From NCBI RefSeq assembly GCF_000959445.1, contig NZ_CP009632.1, positions 930,001-994,000 of the forward strand: DNA of 64,000 nucleotides, given 5' to 3'. Positions 51,519 to 60,501 of the stretch are shown here, piece by piece. A program made the position numbers and the translations under genes. Positions within the stretch are counted from its first letter, which is position 1. Each line of letters starts with the position of its first letter. The DNA is from Burkholderia vietnamiensis LMG 10929. GTDB lineage: Bacteria; Pseudomonadota; Gammaproteobacteria; Burkholderiales; Burkholderiaceae. The notes below the pieces were generated by a model that was given only the letters and a program-made list of their open reading frames with translations, had not been told where the DNA came from and made no database searches.

Positions 51519-53105
51519 ATGAGTAACAAGCCGTTGACCATTCGCGCGAAGTTGATGCTCGCGTTCGGGGTTCTGACCTGCGTCGTGCTGCTGGTGTCGG
51601 TGCTCGGCATCGTCTCCCTCAGCCGCGCGCATGGGAGGTTCTCGGACTACGTGAACGGCATCAACGCGCGCGCGACGCTCGCCGACCGCGTGCACGTCGC
51701 GGTTGACCGGCGCGCAATCGCCGCGCGCAACATCGTGCTCGCAGGCTCCGCGGCCGACGTCGAACACGAAAAGGAGGCGGCGCTGCAGGCGGACCGCGAC
51801 GTCGGCACCCTGCTTCGCCAGTTGCGGCTCGCCGTCGGCCCGGGCACCGACGCGACCGACAAGGCGCGCGAACTCGTCAGACAGATCGACACGGTCGAGA
51901 CCAGCTACGGGCCCGTCGCGCGCGCGATCGTCGATGCCGCCGTGAACAACCGGCGCGATCAGGCGATCACGATGATCGACGAACAGTGCCGCCCGCTGCT
52001 GGTCCGGCTCGTCGCCGCGACCGACGCCTTTGCGACCTATTCGCGCGAGCGGGCCGCGCAGCTCGTGACCGATTCGGGCGACCGCTATACGTCGCAACGG
52101 CTGCTGCAGATCGCCATCTGCCTCGCCGCGGCGGTCGGTGCGATGGTGGCCGGCTGGGCGATCGCGCGCGACCTGATCCGCTCGCTCGGCACCGAACCGG
52201 CAATGCTCAACGGCATCGCGCAGCGCATCGCTGCCGGCGACCTCGCCGGCAACGCCGCGAGCGCCGCTGCACCGCGCGGCAGCGTGCTGGCGTCGATGCA
52301 CGAAATGCAGGCGAACCTCGTGCGGCTGATCGCGCAGGTCCGCGCCGCGTCGAGCAACGTCGCGGCGGGAGCGAGCCAGATCGCGTCCGGCAACGTCGAC
52401 CTGTCGTCCCGCACCGAACAGCAGGCCGCATCGCTGCAGGAAACCGCGTCGAGCATGGAGCAATTGACGTCGACCGTGCGGCTGAACGCCGACAACGCCC
52501 AGCAGGCCAGAGCGCTGGCCGACAACGCGTCGCAAGTCGCACAGCGCGGCAACGTCGCGGTCGGATCGATGGTCGAGACGATGACTGACATCAGCGCCGG
52601 TTCAGCCAAGATCGCCGATATCACCGGGATCATCGAAAGCATCGCGTTCCAGACCAACATCCTCGCGCTGAACGCGGCCGTCGAGGCGGCCCGCGCCGGC
52701 GAGCAAGGGCGCGGCTTCGCAGTGGTCGCGAGCGAGGTCAGAAGCCTCGCCCAGCGCTCGTCGAGCGCCGCGAAGGAAATTCGCGAGCTGATCTCGCATT
52801 CGGTGGAGAAGATCGAAGACGGATCGCGCCTCGCGAACCACGCGGGCGACACGATGAGCCAGGTGACGCAGGCCGTCGCGCGGGTGACGGACATCATGGG
52901 CGAGATCGCGGCGGCGTCGAGCGAGCAAAGCCGCGGCATCGAGCAGGTCACGCTGGCGATCACACAGATGGATGAAGTCACGCAGCAAAATGCCGCGCTC
53001 GTCGAGGAAGCGGCCGCCGCATCCCGATCGCTCGAAGAACAGGGCAGCCAGCTGGCCAACGCAGTCGCGCTGTTTCGACTCGATGAGAGCGCAGCCCACG
53101 CGTAG
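51519..53105 (+). CDS. Methyl-accepting chemotaxis protein with four-helix-bundle sensor
   Basis: The product is 528 residues. TM1 ([20 protein letters not shown]) is followed by a helical periplasmic domain of about 155 residues ([40 protein letters not shown]), as in Tar-like receptors. TM2 ([20 protein letters not shown]), HAMP and the tip [20 protein letters not shown] follow. No CheR pentapeptide is present. The ATG at 51519 has AGGA eight bases upstream and is favoured over the ATG at 51510. The ligand is unknown. Confidence 0.92.
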   Translation: MSNKPLTIRAKLMLAFGVLTCVVLLVSVLGIVSLSRAHGRFSDYVNGINARATLADRVHVAVDRRAIAARNIVLAGSAADVEHEKEAALQADRDVGTLLRQLRLAVGPGTDATDKARELVRQIDTVETSYGPVARAIVDAAVNNRRDQAITMIDEQCRPLLVRLVAATDAFATYSRERAAQLVTDSGDRYTSQRLLQIAICLAAAVGAMVAGWAIARDLIRSLGTEPAMLNGIAQRIAAGDLAGNAASAAAPRGSVLASMHEMQANLVRLIAQVRAASSNVAAGASQIASGNVDLSSRTEQQAASLQETASSMEQLTSTVRLNADNAQQARALADNASQVAQRGNVAVGSMVETMTDISAGSAKIADITGIIESIAFQTNILALNAAVEAARAGEQGRGFAVVASEVRSLAQRSSSAAKEIRELISHSVEKIEDGSRLANHAGDTMSQVTQAVARVTDIMGEIAAASSEQSRGIEQVTLAITQMDEVTQQNAALVEEAAAASRSLEEQGSQLANAVALFRLDESAAHA

Positions 53106-53268
53106 CCGCACGCGGCCGGTTCATACTGGCCGCAAACGTTTTGCAGCACGAATTCACCAAATAGTGAGCATTCGGCCGCGTCGACCGCGACGCGCCACAA
53201 TTCCTTAACGGCCGCGTCACGATCGCGCTCGACAATCCGCCATCTTCGACCTTCAGGATGGAGTCCGC

Positions 53269-55227
53269 ATGATCGTGTCACCCCGCCGTTTTCCGCTGCA
53301 CGTCGCAGCACTCGCGAGCGCGCTCGCACTGGCCGCCTGCGGCGGCGGCGACGACGTCGCATCGACCCCGGCGACCAGCGCCGCGATGCCGGCGCCGCCC
53401 GCCGACCCCGGCTTCGTCGACAGCGCACCGGTGCCGAGCGTGCCGGCGTTCGTCGACAACATCGCGACCAACCAGCGCGGCGACGCGCGCTATGCGACGT
53501 TGTCGACCAACGCCGCGGTGCGGGTCGTGAGCCGCTTCCTCGATCTGTGGCAGCCGTCGACGATGATCGTCGACGCGGGCGTGAACGCGCCGGCCAACGG
53601 CGCGTTTCCGGCCGTGGTGGCGTCGACGTGCTCCGGCCTGCCCAGCAGCGGCACGCCGTGCGGCACGATTCTGAACGGCACGGTGCTCGCCGCCAACGTT
53701 CAATACGTGGTCGACGCAACGACCGCACGCACGCAGCAGCAGGCCGATGCGGCCTACTTCGACGACCGGCGCGGCAAAGGCTACAGCGTGACCGACGGGA
53801 TGGGCCCGCTCACCGACGCGTGGCGCACGGCCGCGCAGCAGACGACCAGCATCACCAGCGTGCCGGCCGATGCGACCACGGTGCTGTACAACGACGCCGG
53901 CAACAACACCGGCGTCGGCAGCAGCACCAACGCGAACTTCGGCAAGGTCGTCGATCTGCTCAACGAAATGGGCACCAACGCGTCGACCGAACCGTCGAAG
54001 CGCTTCTACAAATATGCGCGTCCGTACCGCTGGAGCGCCGCGGTCGCCGTCGCGCCGACGCTCGTGCCCGCCGAAAGCGCGACGCCCGCCACCGACGGCG
54101 GCTTCATCAGCGGCCACGAGGCCGAAGCGATGCGCGACGCGACGACGATGGCGTGGCTCGTGCCGGAGCGCTTCCAGGAGATGGTGAGCCGCGGCCTCGA
54201 ACTCGGCGAGAACCGGATCCTCGCCGGCATGCATTCGCCGCTCGACGTGATCGGCGGCCGCATGCTCGCGCTCGCCATCAGCGCGGCGAACCTGACCGCC
54301 TACGCGAGCGACGCGCAGGCCGCGTACGGTCAGGCGCATCAGGCGCTGCAGCAGCTCACGGGAACGACCGACGCGACGTTCGCCGCGTTCGCGCATTCGG
54401 GCACCACGGCGACCGACCGGTTCGCCGATTACACCGCGAACCGGGCCGCGTTCCTGCGCCGCCTGACGTTCGGCTTCGGCGCGATCGAATCGACCGACGC
54501 GCCGCCCGTCGTGCCCAAGGGCGCCGAGGTGCTGCTGCAGACGCGCTTCCCGTACCTGAGCGCGGACCAGCGGCGGGTCGTGCTGAAGACCACCGAGCTG
54601 CCGTCGGGCTACCCGGTGATGGACGATGCGGAAGGCTGGGGCCGCCTGAACCTGTTCACCGCGGCCGACGGCTACGGCACGTTCAACGGCAACGTGGTCG
54701 TGTCGATGGACGCGTCGCGCGGCGGCTTCTACGCGGCCGACCAGTGGCGCAACGACATCGGCGGCGCCGGCAAGCTGACGCTGCAAGGCACCGGCACGCT
54801 GACGCTCGCCGGCAACAACAGCTACACGGGCGGCACGCAGGTGAACGGCGGCACGCTCGCCGCGGCGTCCGCGAGCGCGTTCGGCAACGGCGACGTGTAC
54901 GTCGGCGCGGGCGGCGGCGTCCGGATCGCGGCGGCCGCGCCGGTCACGATCGCGACGCGTTACACGCAGCTCGCGAACACGACGCTCGAACTCGACATCG
55001 ACGGCAAAGGCGGCGGCCGCCTGCGCGTCGGCGGCCCGCTCACCGTCGCCGGCGGCACGCTTCACGTGAAGTTCGTGAACGGCTATGCGCCGAAGGCCGG
55101 CGACACGATCGCGCTGATCGACGGCGCGGCGCTCGCCGCGAAGTTCGCGACGGTGACGGTCGACGGCTTCAAGGCAACGCCGGTTTATACGGCTACGGGC
55201 GTGTCGGTGGTGTTGTCGGCGTCCTGA
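53269..55227 (+). CDS. Lipoprotein class A acid phosphatase (PAP2) fused to autotransporter-type beta repeats
   Basis: The product is 652 residues. The signal peptide ends in a lipobox (LAAC, Cys25). The PAP2 signature is complete: K244-x6-RP (KRFYKYARP), SGH with His283 (GGFISGHEAE) and NRILAGMHSPLD with His322. It should hydrolyse phosphomonoesters in the periplasm or at the outer membrane. After about residue 500 the chain changes to an autotransporter-associated beta-strand repeat (GGAGKLTLQGTGTLTLAGNN, then SYTGGTQVNGGTLAAASASA) and a beta-helix tail, with no translocator barrel. Length is well over the 250-residue class A norm because of this fusion. Confidence 0.88.
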   Translation: MIVSPRRFPLHVAALASALALAACGGGDDVASTPATSAAMPAPPADPGFVDSAPVPSVPAFVDNIATNQRGDARYATLSTNAAVRVVSRFLDLWQPSTMIVDAGVNAPANGAFPAVVASTCSGLPSSGTPCGTILNGTVLAANVQYVVDATTARTQQQADAAYFDDRRGKGYSVTDGMGPLTDAWRTAAQQTTSITSVPADATTVLYNDAGNNTGVGSSTNANFGKVVDLLNEMGTNASTEPSKRFYKYARPYRWSAAVAVAPTLVPAESATPATDGGFISGHEAEAMRDATTMAWLVPERFQEMVSRGLELGENRILAGMHSPLDVIGGRMLALAISAANLTAYASDAQAAYGQAHQALQQLTGTTDATFAAFAHSGTTATDRFADYTANRAAFLRRLTFGFGAIESTDAPPVVPKGAEVLLQTRFPYLSADQRRVVLKTTELPSGYPVMDDAEGWGRLNLFTAADGYGTFNGNVVVSMDASRGGFYAADQWRNDIGGAGKLTLQGTGTLTLAGNNSYTGGTQVNGGTLAAASASAFGNGDVYVGAGGGVRIAAAAPVTIATRYTQLANTTLELDIDGKGGGRLRVGGPLTVAGGTLHVKFVNGYAPKAGDTIALIDGAALAAKFATVTVDGFKATPVYTATGVSVVLSAS

Positions 55228-55354
55228 TCGGCGGTCCAGCCTCAGCGTGCCGCGCGGCCGTCGCGAGCACGCTGTGTGCAGGTCCCCATTTCATACCGGC
55301 CGGCACGCGCCTTGCTCGTCGCGACACGATCCACGGCATCTCCGAGGTATCGAC

Positions 55355-56314
55355 GTGACGAGCCCATCAGCGCGCATCCATATCGGCATTTCCGGCTGGC
55401 GCTACGCCGGCTGGCGCGGCACCTTCTACCCGAAAGGGCTGAAGCAGGCCGACGAGTTGCGCTACGCAGCGAGCCGGCTGCAGACGATCGAGATCAACGG
55501 CACGCATTACAGCCTGCAATCGCTCGCCAGCTGGCGGCGCTGGTACGACGAAACGCCGCCCGGTTTTACGTTCGCGGTGAAAGGCGCACGCTATCTGACC
55601 CACATGCTGCGGTTTCGCGACGAAACCGCGACGGTCGCGTGCGCGAACTTTTTCGCGCAGGGGCTGCTTGCGCTCAACGACAAGCTCGGCCCGCTCCTCT
55701 GGCAATTTCCGCCGTCGCTGCGATTCGACCCCGACCACATGGAACACTTCCTCGGCCTGCTGCCGCACGATACCGGAGCGGCGCTGGCGCTCGCGCAACG
55801 GCACGACGGGCGGGTCAGGACGCCCTATCTCCAGATCGACCGCAAGCGCGCATTACGACACGCGATCGAAGTGCGTCACGCGAGCTTCGTCGACCCGGCG
55901 TTCGTGAAGCTGCTGCGCCGGCACGCGGTCGCGCTGGTCGTGTCGGATTCGACGGAACCGTGGCCGCAGTTCGAGGACCTGAGCGCCGACTTCGTCTACA
56001 TGCGGCTGCACGGCACCGAGACCAAATATTCGGGCGAGTACTCGGATGCGTCGCTCGACCGCTGGGCGCAGCGCATCGAAACGTGGAGCCGCGGCGCGCA
56101 GCCGGCCGACGCGCGCCTCGCCGCACCGGACCTCGCGCCGCCGCGCGCGCATGCGCGCGCCGTCTACTGCTACTTCGACAACGATACGAAGACGCGCGCG
56201 CCGTTCGATGCGCGGCGCCTGATGGCGCGCCTCGGCGTGCGGGCGCACGACGCGGCGGCCGCAGCGGACAGCGCGCCGCAGGCTGAACCGCAACCGCAAG
56301 GAGAAGAACGATGA
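55355..56314 (+). CDS. DUF72 family protein
   Basis: The product is 319 residues. The N-terminus IHIGISGWRYAGWRGTFYP, then QTIEINGTHYSLQSLASW, GPLLWQFPPSLRFDPDHMEH, AIEVRHASFVDPAFV and DFVYMRLHGTETKYSGEYSD match DUF72, a TIM-barrel-like family of unknown function, often near DNA repair or stress genes. Start is GTG at 55355 with GAGG seven bases upstream; the longer open frame overlapping the preceding intergenic region is rejected. The stop overlaps the start of a small membrane protein gene. Confidence 0.87.
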   Translation: MTSPSARIHIGISGWRYAGWRGTFYPKGLKQADELRYAASRLQTIEINGTHYSLQSLASWRRWYDETPPGFTFAVKGARYLTHMLRFRDETATVACANFFAQGLLALNDKLGPLLWQFPPSLRFDPDHMEHFLGLLPHDTGAALALAQRHDGRVRTPYLQIDRKRALRHAIEVRHASFVDPAFVKLLRRHAVALVVSDSTEPWPQFEDLSADFVYMRLHGTETKYSGEYSDASLDRWAQRIETWSRGAQPADARLAAPDLAPPRAHARAVYCYFDNDTKTRAPFDARRLMARLGVRAHDAAAAADSAPQAEPQPQGEER

Positions 56315-56481
56315 CCCTGCTCATCTATCTGGTCGGATGGCTCATTTTCATCGGCGGCGTCGCGTGGGGCTTGATCGCGCTGCACGTGTCGCAGCATGTC
56401 GTCGAGATCGTCGCCGTGATCCTGTTCGGCATCGCGGTGATCACGGGCGCCACGCGCGCGCGCAGCCGCGATCGCACCTAG
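56311..56481 (+). CDS. Small two-helix membrane protein
   Basis: The ATG overlaps the DUF72 stop (ATGA) and opens a 56-residue frame: MTLLIYLVGWLIFIGGVAWG, then LIALHVSQHVVEIVAVILFG and IAVITGATRARSRDRT. Two hydrophobic segments and a basic tail predict an inner-membrane hairpin with the tail in the cytoplasm. Translational coupling to DUF72 argues that it is real. No family is recognised. Confidence 0.7.
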   Translation: MTLLIYLVGWLIFIGGVAWGLIALHVSQHVVEIVAVILFGIAVITGATRARSRDRT

Positions 56482-56490
56482 GCGCGGGCG

Positions 56491-57387
56491 TCACGCGGCG
56501 TCGAGATAGGCGGCGAGCGCGTCGGGGCTCGCGGACGGAAACGCATCGGACAGATGCGCGAGAAACGCGGACACGCGCGCGCTCAACAGCCGCCGCGACG
56601 GATACAGCGCCCATAGCGCGATGTCCGGCCCCGGCACGTCGCCCCAGCTGACGAGCGTGCCGGCCGCGAGGTCGCCGCTCACGAGCGACACCGGCAAGCA
56701 CGCGGCGCCGAGCCCGAGGCGCACCGTATCGCGCACCATCACCAGCGACGACAGCCGCGCCACCGGTTCGAACGCGATGCGAGCCGGCCCGGCCGGCCCG
56801 ATCACGTCCCACGCGGTGCGCAGGTCGTCGGCGGTGCGCACGACGGCCGGCGCGGCGGCGCCGTCGCCGGGTCGCGAGAGCGCCGGCGTCGCGACCACCG
56901 CCAGCCGGTCGCGCAGGAACACGCGGCCGATCAGCGTTGCGTCCGGGTCGGGGTTCACGCGGATCACGAGGTCGTAGCCTTCTTCGATCATGTCGACCGG
57001 CCGGTCGTCGGTCGTCACTTCCAGTCGCACCTCCGGATACTTCAACGCGAACGTCGCGACGAGCTTGCCCATCGCCAGCTGCGAGAACAGCATCGGCGCG
57101 CTGATGCGCAGCCGGCCGCGCGGCCGCTCGCCGCCCGACGCGATCGCGGCGGCGCTGTCGGCCAGCTCGGCGAGCAGCGCACCGGTGCGCTCGTACAGCG
57201 CGCGCCCTTCCTGCGTCAGCGTCACGCCGCGCGAGCCGCGCTCGAACAGGCGCAGCGCGAGGCTGTTCTCCAGCTCCGACACGCGGCGCGACAGCGTCGC
57301 CTTCGGGCGCCCGGCCGCACGCGCAGCTTCGCCGAAGCTGCCATGACGGGCGACCAGATTGAAATCGGCAAGCGCGAGCAGGTCCAT
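56491..57387 (-). CDS. LysR-family transcriptional regulator
   Basis: The product is 298 residues. The helix-turn-helix is at the N-terminus (MDLLALADFNLVARHGSFGE, AARAAGRPKATLSRRVSELE, LFERGSRGVTLTQEG), then the effector domain (GRLRISAPMLFSQLAMGKLV, EEGYDLVIRVNPDPDATLIG). Start at 57387 fits the conserved MDLLALADF; an ATG 12 bases upstream is also possible. It is divergent from an NmrA-type oxidoreductase gene 137 bp away, its likely target. Confidence 0.9.
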   Translation of the reverse strand: MDLLALADFNLVARHGSFGEAARAAGRPKATLSRRVSELENSLALRLFERGSRGVTLTQEGRALYERTGALLAELADSAAAIASGGERPRGRLRISAPMLFSQLAMGKLVATFALKYPEVRLEVTTDDRPVDMIEEGYDLVIRVNPDPDATLIGRVFLRDRLAVVATPALSRPGDGAAAPAVVRTADDLRTAWDVIGPAGPARIAFEPVARLSSLVMVRDTVRLGLGAACLPVSLVSGDLAAGTLVSWGDVPGPDIALWALYPSRRLLSARVSAFLAHLSDAFPSASPDALAAYLDAA

Positions 57388-57524
57388 GGGTTCCACCAAT
57401 GCGTTTCCTCAATGCGTTCCACCAATGAGACACCGAGTCTATTTATCACATCTTCCGGTCCGCAGGTGGATCACCTAACTTACGAGGGCAGGTCAACCCA
57501 ACCGTTATTTCAGGAGCAGACATC

Positions 57525-58388
57525 ATGACCATTCTCGTTACCGGTGCCACCGGCCGCGTCGGCCGCCAGGTCGTCCAGCAACTCGTCGAGCGCGGCGCCA
57601 GCGTGCGCGCGTTGGTGCGCGATCCGTCGAAGGCCGATTTCCCGGCCGCGGCGAACGTCGTGCAGGGCGACATGCTCGACATCGACTCGCTGCGCAATGC
57701 CTATTCGGGCGTGCGCACGCTGTTCCTGCTCAACGGCGTGGCGGGCGACGAATTCACGCAGGCGCTGATCGCGCTGAACCTCGCCCGCGACGCGGGGATC
57801 GAGCGCGTCGTCTATCTGTCGGTGCTGCACGCGGACCGCTTCGTCGACGTGCCGCACTTCGCCGTGAAATTCGGCGCCGAGCGGATGATCGAACAGCTCG
57901 GCTTCAGCGCGACGATCCTGCGTCCCGCGTACTTCATGGACAACGAACGGATGGTCAGGGACGTGATCGTCGGCCACGGCGTCTATCCGATGCCGATCGG
58001 CGGCAAGGGCGTCGCGATGGTCGACGTGCGCGACATCGCGGAAGTCGCGGCGCTCGAGCTGATCCGCCGCAACGACGCGCCGGGCAAGCTGCCGGTCGAG
58101 ACGATCGACCTGGTCGGCCCCGATACGCTGACCGGCGAGCAACTGGCGGGCATCTGGTCGGAGATTCTCGGCCGTCCGGTTGCGTATGGCGGCGACGATC
58201 CCAGCGCGTTCGAAAACAATCTGGCGACCTTCATGCCGAAATGGATGGCGTACGAAATGCGCTTGATGGCACAACGCTACGTCAGCGACGGGATGGTGCC
58301 GCAAAGCGGCGCCGTCGAACGGTTGATCGAGATCCTGGGGCGGCCGCTGCACACGTACCGCGCGTTCGCGACGGCGCTGGCTGGGTGA
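57525..58388 (+). CDS. NmrA-like NAD(P)-binding oxidoreductase
   Basis: The product is 287 residues. The Rossmann motif TILVTGATGRVGRQVVQQLV opens the protein. VRALVRDPSKADFPAAANVV, GVRTLFLLNGVAGDEFTQAL, GFSATILRPAYFMDNERMVR and VDVRDIAEVAALELI are typical of the NmrA/QOR2 atypical SDR family, which lacks the classical Tyr-x3-Lys. Members sense NADP(H) or reduce quinones. The divergent LysR gene suggests inducible expression. Confidence 0.88.
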   Translation: MTILVTGATGRVGRQVVQQLVERGASVRALVRDPSKADFPAAANVVQGDMLDIDSLRNAYSGVRTLFLLNGVAGDEFTQALIALNLARDAGIERVVYLSVLHADRFVDVPHFAVKFGAERMIEQLGFSATILRPAYFMDNERMVRDVIVGHGVYPMPIGGKGVAMVDVRDIAEVAALELIRRNDAPGKLPVETIDLVGPDTLTGEQLAGIWSEILGRPVAYGGDDPSAFENNLATFMPKWMAYEMRLMAQRYVSDGMVPQSGAVERLIEILGRPLHTYRAFATALAG

Positions 58389-58409
58389 GTGGTGAGTGTT
58401 GTGGGTGGT

Positions 58410-58429
58410 GCTGGCGCGCTAGCGCCAGC
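58410..58429. terminator. Hairpin after the NmrA-like gene
   Basis: GCTGGCGC and GCGCCAGC form a perfect 8-bp stem with a 4-base loop, 21 bases after the stop codon. There is no T tract, so intrinsic termination would be weak. Confidence 0.45.
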
Positions 58430-58862
58430 GCCGGATGAGCCGGATGAGCCAGATGTGCCGATGCGCCGATGCGCCGATGTGTCGATGCGCAAGTGCGCTG
58501 GTGCGCCGATGTGTCGATGCGCAAGTGCGCTGGTGCGCCGGGACGCACTGGCATGCGATGCGCGGTAAGGCGATGCGCCGTGCTGCGGCGCGGTGCGGTT
58601 GGTCGGATGCGGCTGGACGCCGTCGAGCCGGTCGTCATCGGCGGCCGGTTCGCGGCGATCGCCGCGACCGATCTACCGCCGCGATGGCCGCGACCGGCGC
58701 CATCACGGCAAAACGCCCCGCACATCGACCACCCCGCATCGCCGCATTCACGACCCAAGCAGCCGCGTGACGGCCTCCCTATAATCGGACCTTTCGCCGC
58801 GTTCGCGCGCGATGACGCAGCACTTCCCATTCCGGGCAACACCCTTCGCCTCTGGAGACGAG
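58430..58862. repeat. Repeat-containing intergenic region with a 32-bp tandem pair
   Basis: Copies of a 32-base unit starting GCGCCGATGTGTCGATGCGC lie at 58471 and 58503, with a partial third to about 58540. Shorter GATGCGCC repeats precede them. The rest, up to the cupin ribosome site (GGAG at 58854), shows no supportable gene; ORFs here are Arg/Ala-rich chance frames. Confidence 0.7.
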
Positions 58863-59267
58863 ATGACCCTCCCCGCCGTTCCGTTCGCCGAATCGTTCGA
58901 TCTCGAAGCCGCATTCGACGACGTATCCGAATACTGGTCGCCCAAGGTGGTCGCGCAGGTCAACGATCAGTACGTCAAAGTCGCGAAGGTGCGCGGCCGG
59001 CTCGTGTGGCACGACCATGTCGGCGAAGACGAGCTGTTCTTCGTCGTGCGCGGCCACCTGAAGATCGAGTATGAAGGCGGCCGCGTCGTCGATCTGCCCG
59101 CCGGCTCGATGCACGTGGTGCCGCGCGGCACGCTGCACAACCCGATCGCCGAAGAAGAATGCTGGATCGTGCTGATCGAGCCCGTGCAGACGAAGCACAC
59201 CGGCGACGTGCAGTCGCCGTTGACGCGCACGCTCGACGAGCAGCTCGGTCAGCCGCAGCCGCGCTGA
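58863..59267 (+). CDS. Small cupin domain protein
   Basis: The product is 134 residues with one cupin barrel. Motif 1 is VWHDHVGEDELFFVVRGHLK, containing the metal-type His-x-His and Glu pattern; motif 2 is VDLPAGSMHVVPRGTLHNPI with a further His. This length and wording are common in mannose-6-phosphate-isomerase-like cupins of unassigned role. GGAG five bases upstream supports the ATG at 58863. It is a stand-alone gene. Confidence 0.85.
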   Translation: MTLPAVPFAESFDLEAAFDDVSEYWSPKVVAQVNDQYVKVAKVRGRLVWHDHVGEDELFFVVRGHLKIEYEGGRVVDLPAGSMHVVPRGTLHNPIAEEECWIVLIEPVQTKHTGDVQSPLTRTLDEQLGQPQPR

Positions 59268-59525
59268 ATTCGCGCGCGTCGCGGGCGGCGCAAGCCCGCG
59301 CGCGACGGGCGGTGCACGCGGTTCGATATCGCGCGACCGCAGCGAACGCGCTTCCCGTTACCGCGGACATCATATGTATCCAGCACGCGGGTACGCGCAG
59401 GCGGCACCCCGCGCTCGGCGCGGCTCGGGCGGCCGGCGCTTCGGGCGCACGCAGCCGCACGCTGCCGCACGCAGCACCTCGCGCAGCACCTCCCGCAGCA
59501 AGCCCCGCCAACCGCCCCGCCCGCC

Positions 59526-60401
59526 TCAGCCGCGCACCGCCGCGATGCCGTCGAGTTCGCGCATCGCATCGTCCGGCAGCGTCAGCGCGCCGGCGGCCAG
59601 ATTCTCGCGCAGATGAGCGACCGACGACGTGCCCGGAATCAGCAGGATGTTCGGCGCGCGGCGCAGCAGCCACGCGAGCGCGGTCTGCATCGGCGTCGCG
59701 CCGAGCCGCGCGGCGACCGCGTCGAGCGTCGACGACTGCAACGGGTTGAAGCCGCCGAGCGGAAAGTACGGGACGTACGCGATGCCGTCGCGTGCGAGCG
59801 CGTCGATCAGGCCATCGTCGTCGCGATGCGCGAGGTTGTAGTGGTTCTGCACGCACGCGATGTCGCAGATCCGCCGCCCTTCGGCGATCTGCGCGGCCGT
59901 CACGTTGCTCAGCCCGATGTGCCGCACGAGGCCCTGCCGCTGCAGTTCGGCGAGCGCGCTCAGCGGCGCCTCGATCGAGCCTTCGGCCGGCCCGTGCACG
60001 TCGAACATGATGCGCAGGTTGACGACGTCGAGCACGTCGAGGCCCAGGTTGCGCAGGTTGTCGTGCACGGCCGCGGCGAGCGCGTCGGCGGAGAAGGCCG
60101 GCAGCCACGAGCCGTCGTCGCCGCGCATCGCACCGACCTTGGTCACGATCAGCAGATCGTCGCGATACGGGTGCAGCGCTTCGCGAATCAGCTGGTTCGT
60201 CACATGCGGGCCGTAGAAGTCGCTGGTGTCGATGTGGTCGACGCCCGCCGCCACGGCTTCGCGCAGCACCGCGAGCGCGGCGTCGCGATCCTTCGGCGGC
60301 CCGAACACGCCGGGCCCGGCCAGCTGCATCGCGCCGTAACCGAGACGGTGAACGCGCCGGCCGGCGATGGCGAACGTGCCCGATTGAACGATGGGGGACA
60401 T
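59526..60401 (-). CDS. pdxI: Aldo/keto reductase, pyridoxal reductase PdxI (YdbC)-like
   Basis: The product is 291 residues and reads very like E. coli YdbC/PdxI throughout: VHRLGYGAMQLAGPGVFGPP, HIDTSDFYGPHVTNQLIREA, GSWLPAFSADALAAAVHDNL, LGLDVLDVVNLRIM, LVRHIGLSNVTAAQIAE and NILLIPGTSSVAHLRENLAA. Asp and Tyr of the AKR tetrad (DTSDFY) and the Lys (IVTKVG) are present. The usual His position reads Asn (VVNLR), as in YdbC. PdxI reduces pyridoxal to pyridoxine with NADPH. AGGAG precedes the ATG at 60401. A LysR gene is divergent 100 bp away and may control it. Confidence 0.8.
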   Translation of the reverse strand: MSPIVQSGTFAIAGRRVHRLGYGAMQLAGPGVFGPPKDRDAALAVLREAVAAGVDHIDTSDFYGPHVTNQLIREALHPYRDDLLIVTKVGAMRGDDGSWLPAFSADALAAAVHDNLRNLGLDVLDVVNLRIMFDVHGPAEGSIEAPLSALAELQRQGLVRHIGLSNVTAAQIAEGRRICDIACVQNHYNLAHRDDDGLIDALARDGIAYVPYFPLGGFNPLQSSTLDAVAARLGATPMQTALAWLLRRAPNILLIPGTSSVAHLRENLAAGALTLPDDAMRELDGIAAVRG

Positions 60402-60501
60402 GATCGTGCTCCTGTTTTCGAATGACAGAACGCAGGTTACGCCGCCTCGCACTGCGCGATAACCCGTCATAATCTGCACGACCTGTACGAAAGGACGAAC
60501 A

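Noticed and set aside
58435..59074. ORFs across the 32-bp repeat region
   Set aside because: They are created by Cys/Arg-rich translation of simple repeats. One overlaps the real cupin gene out of frame.
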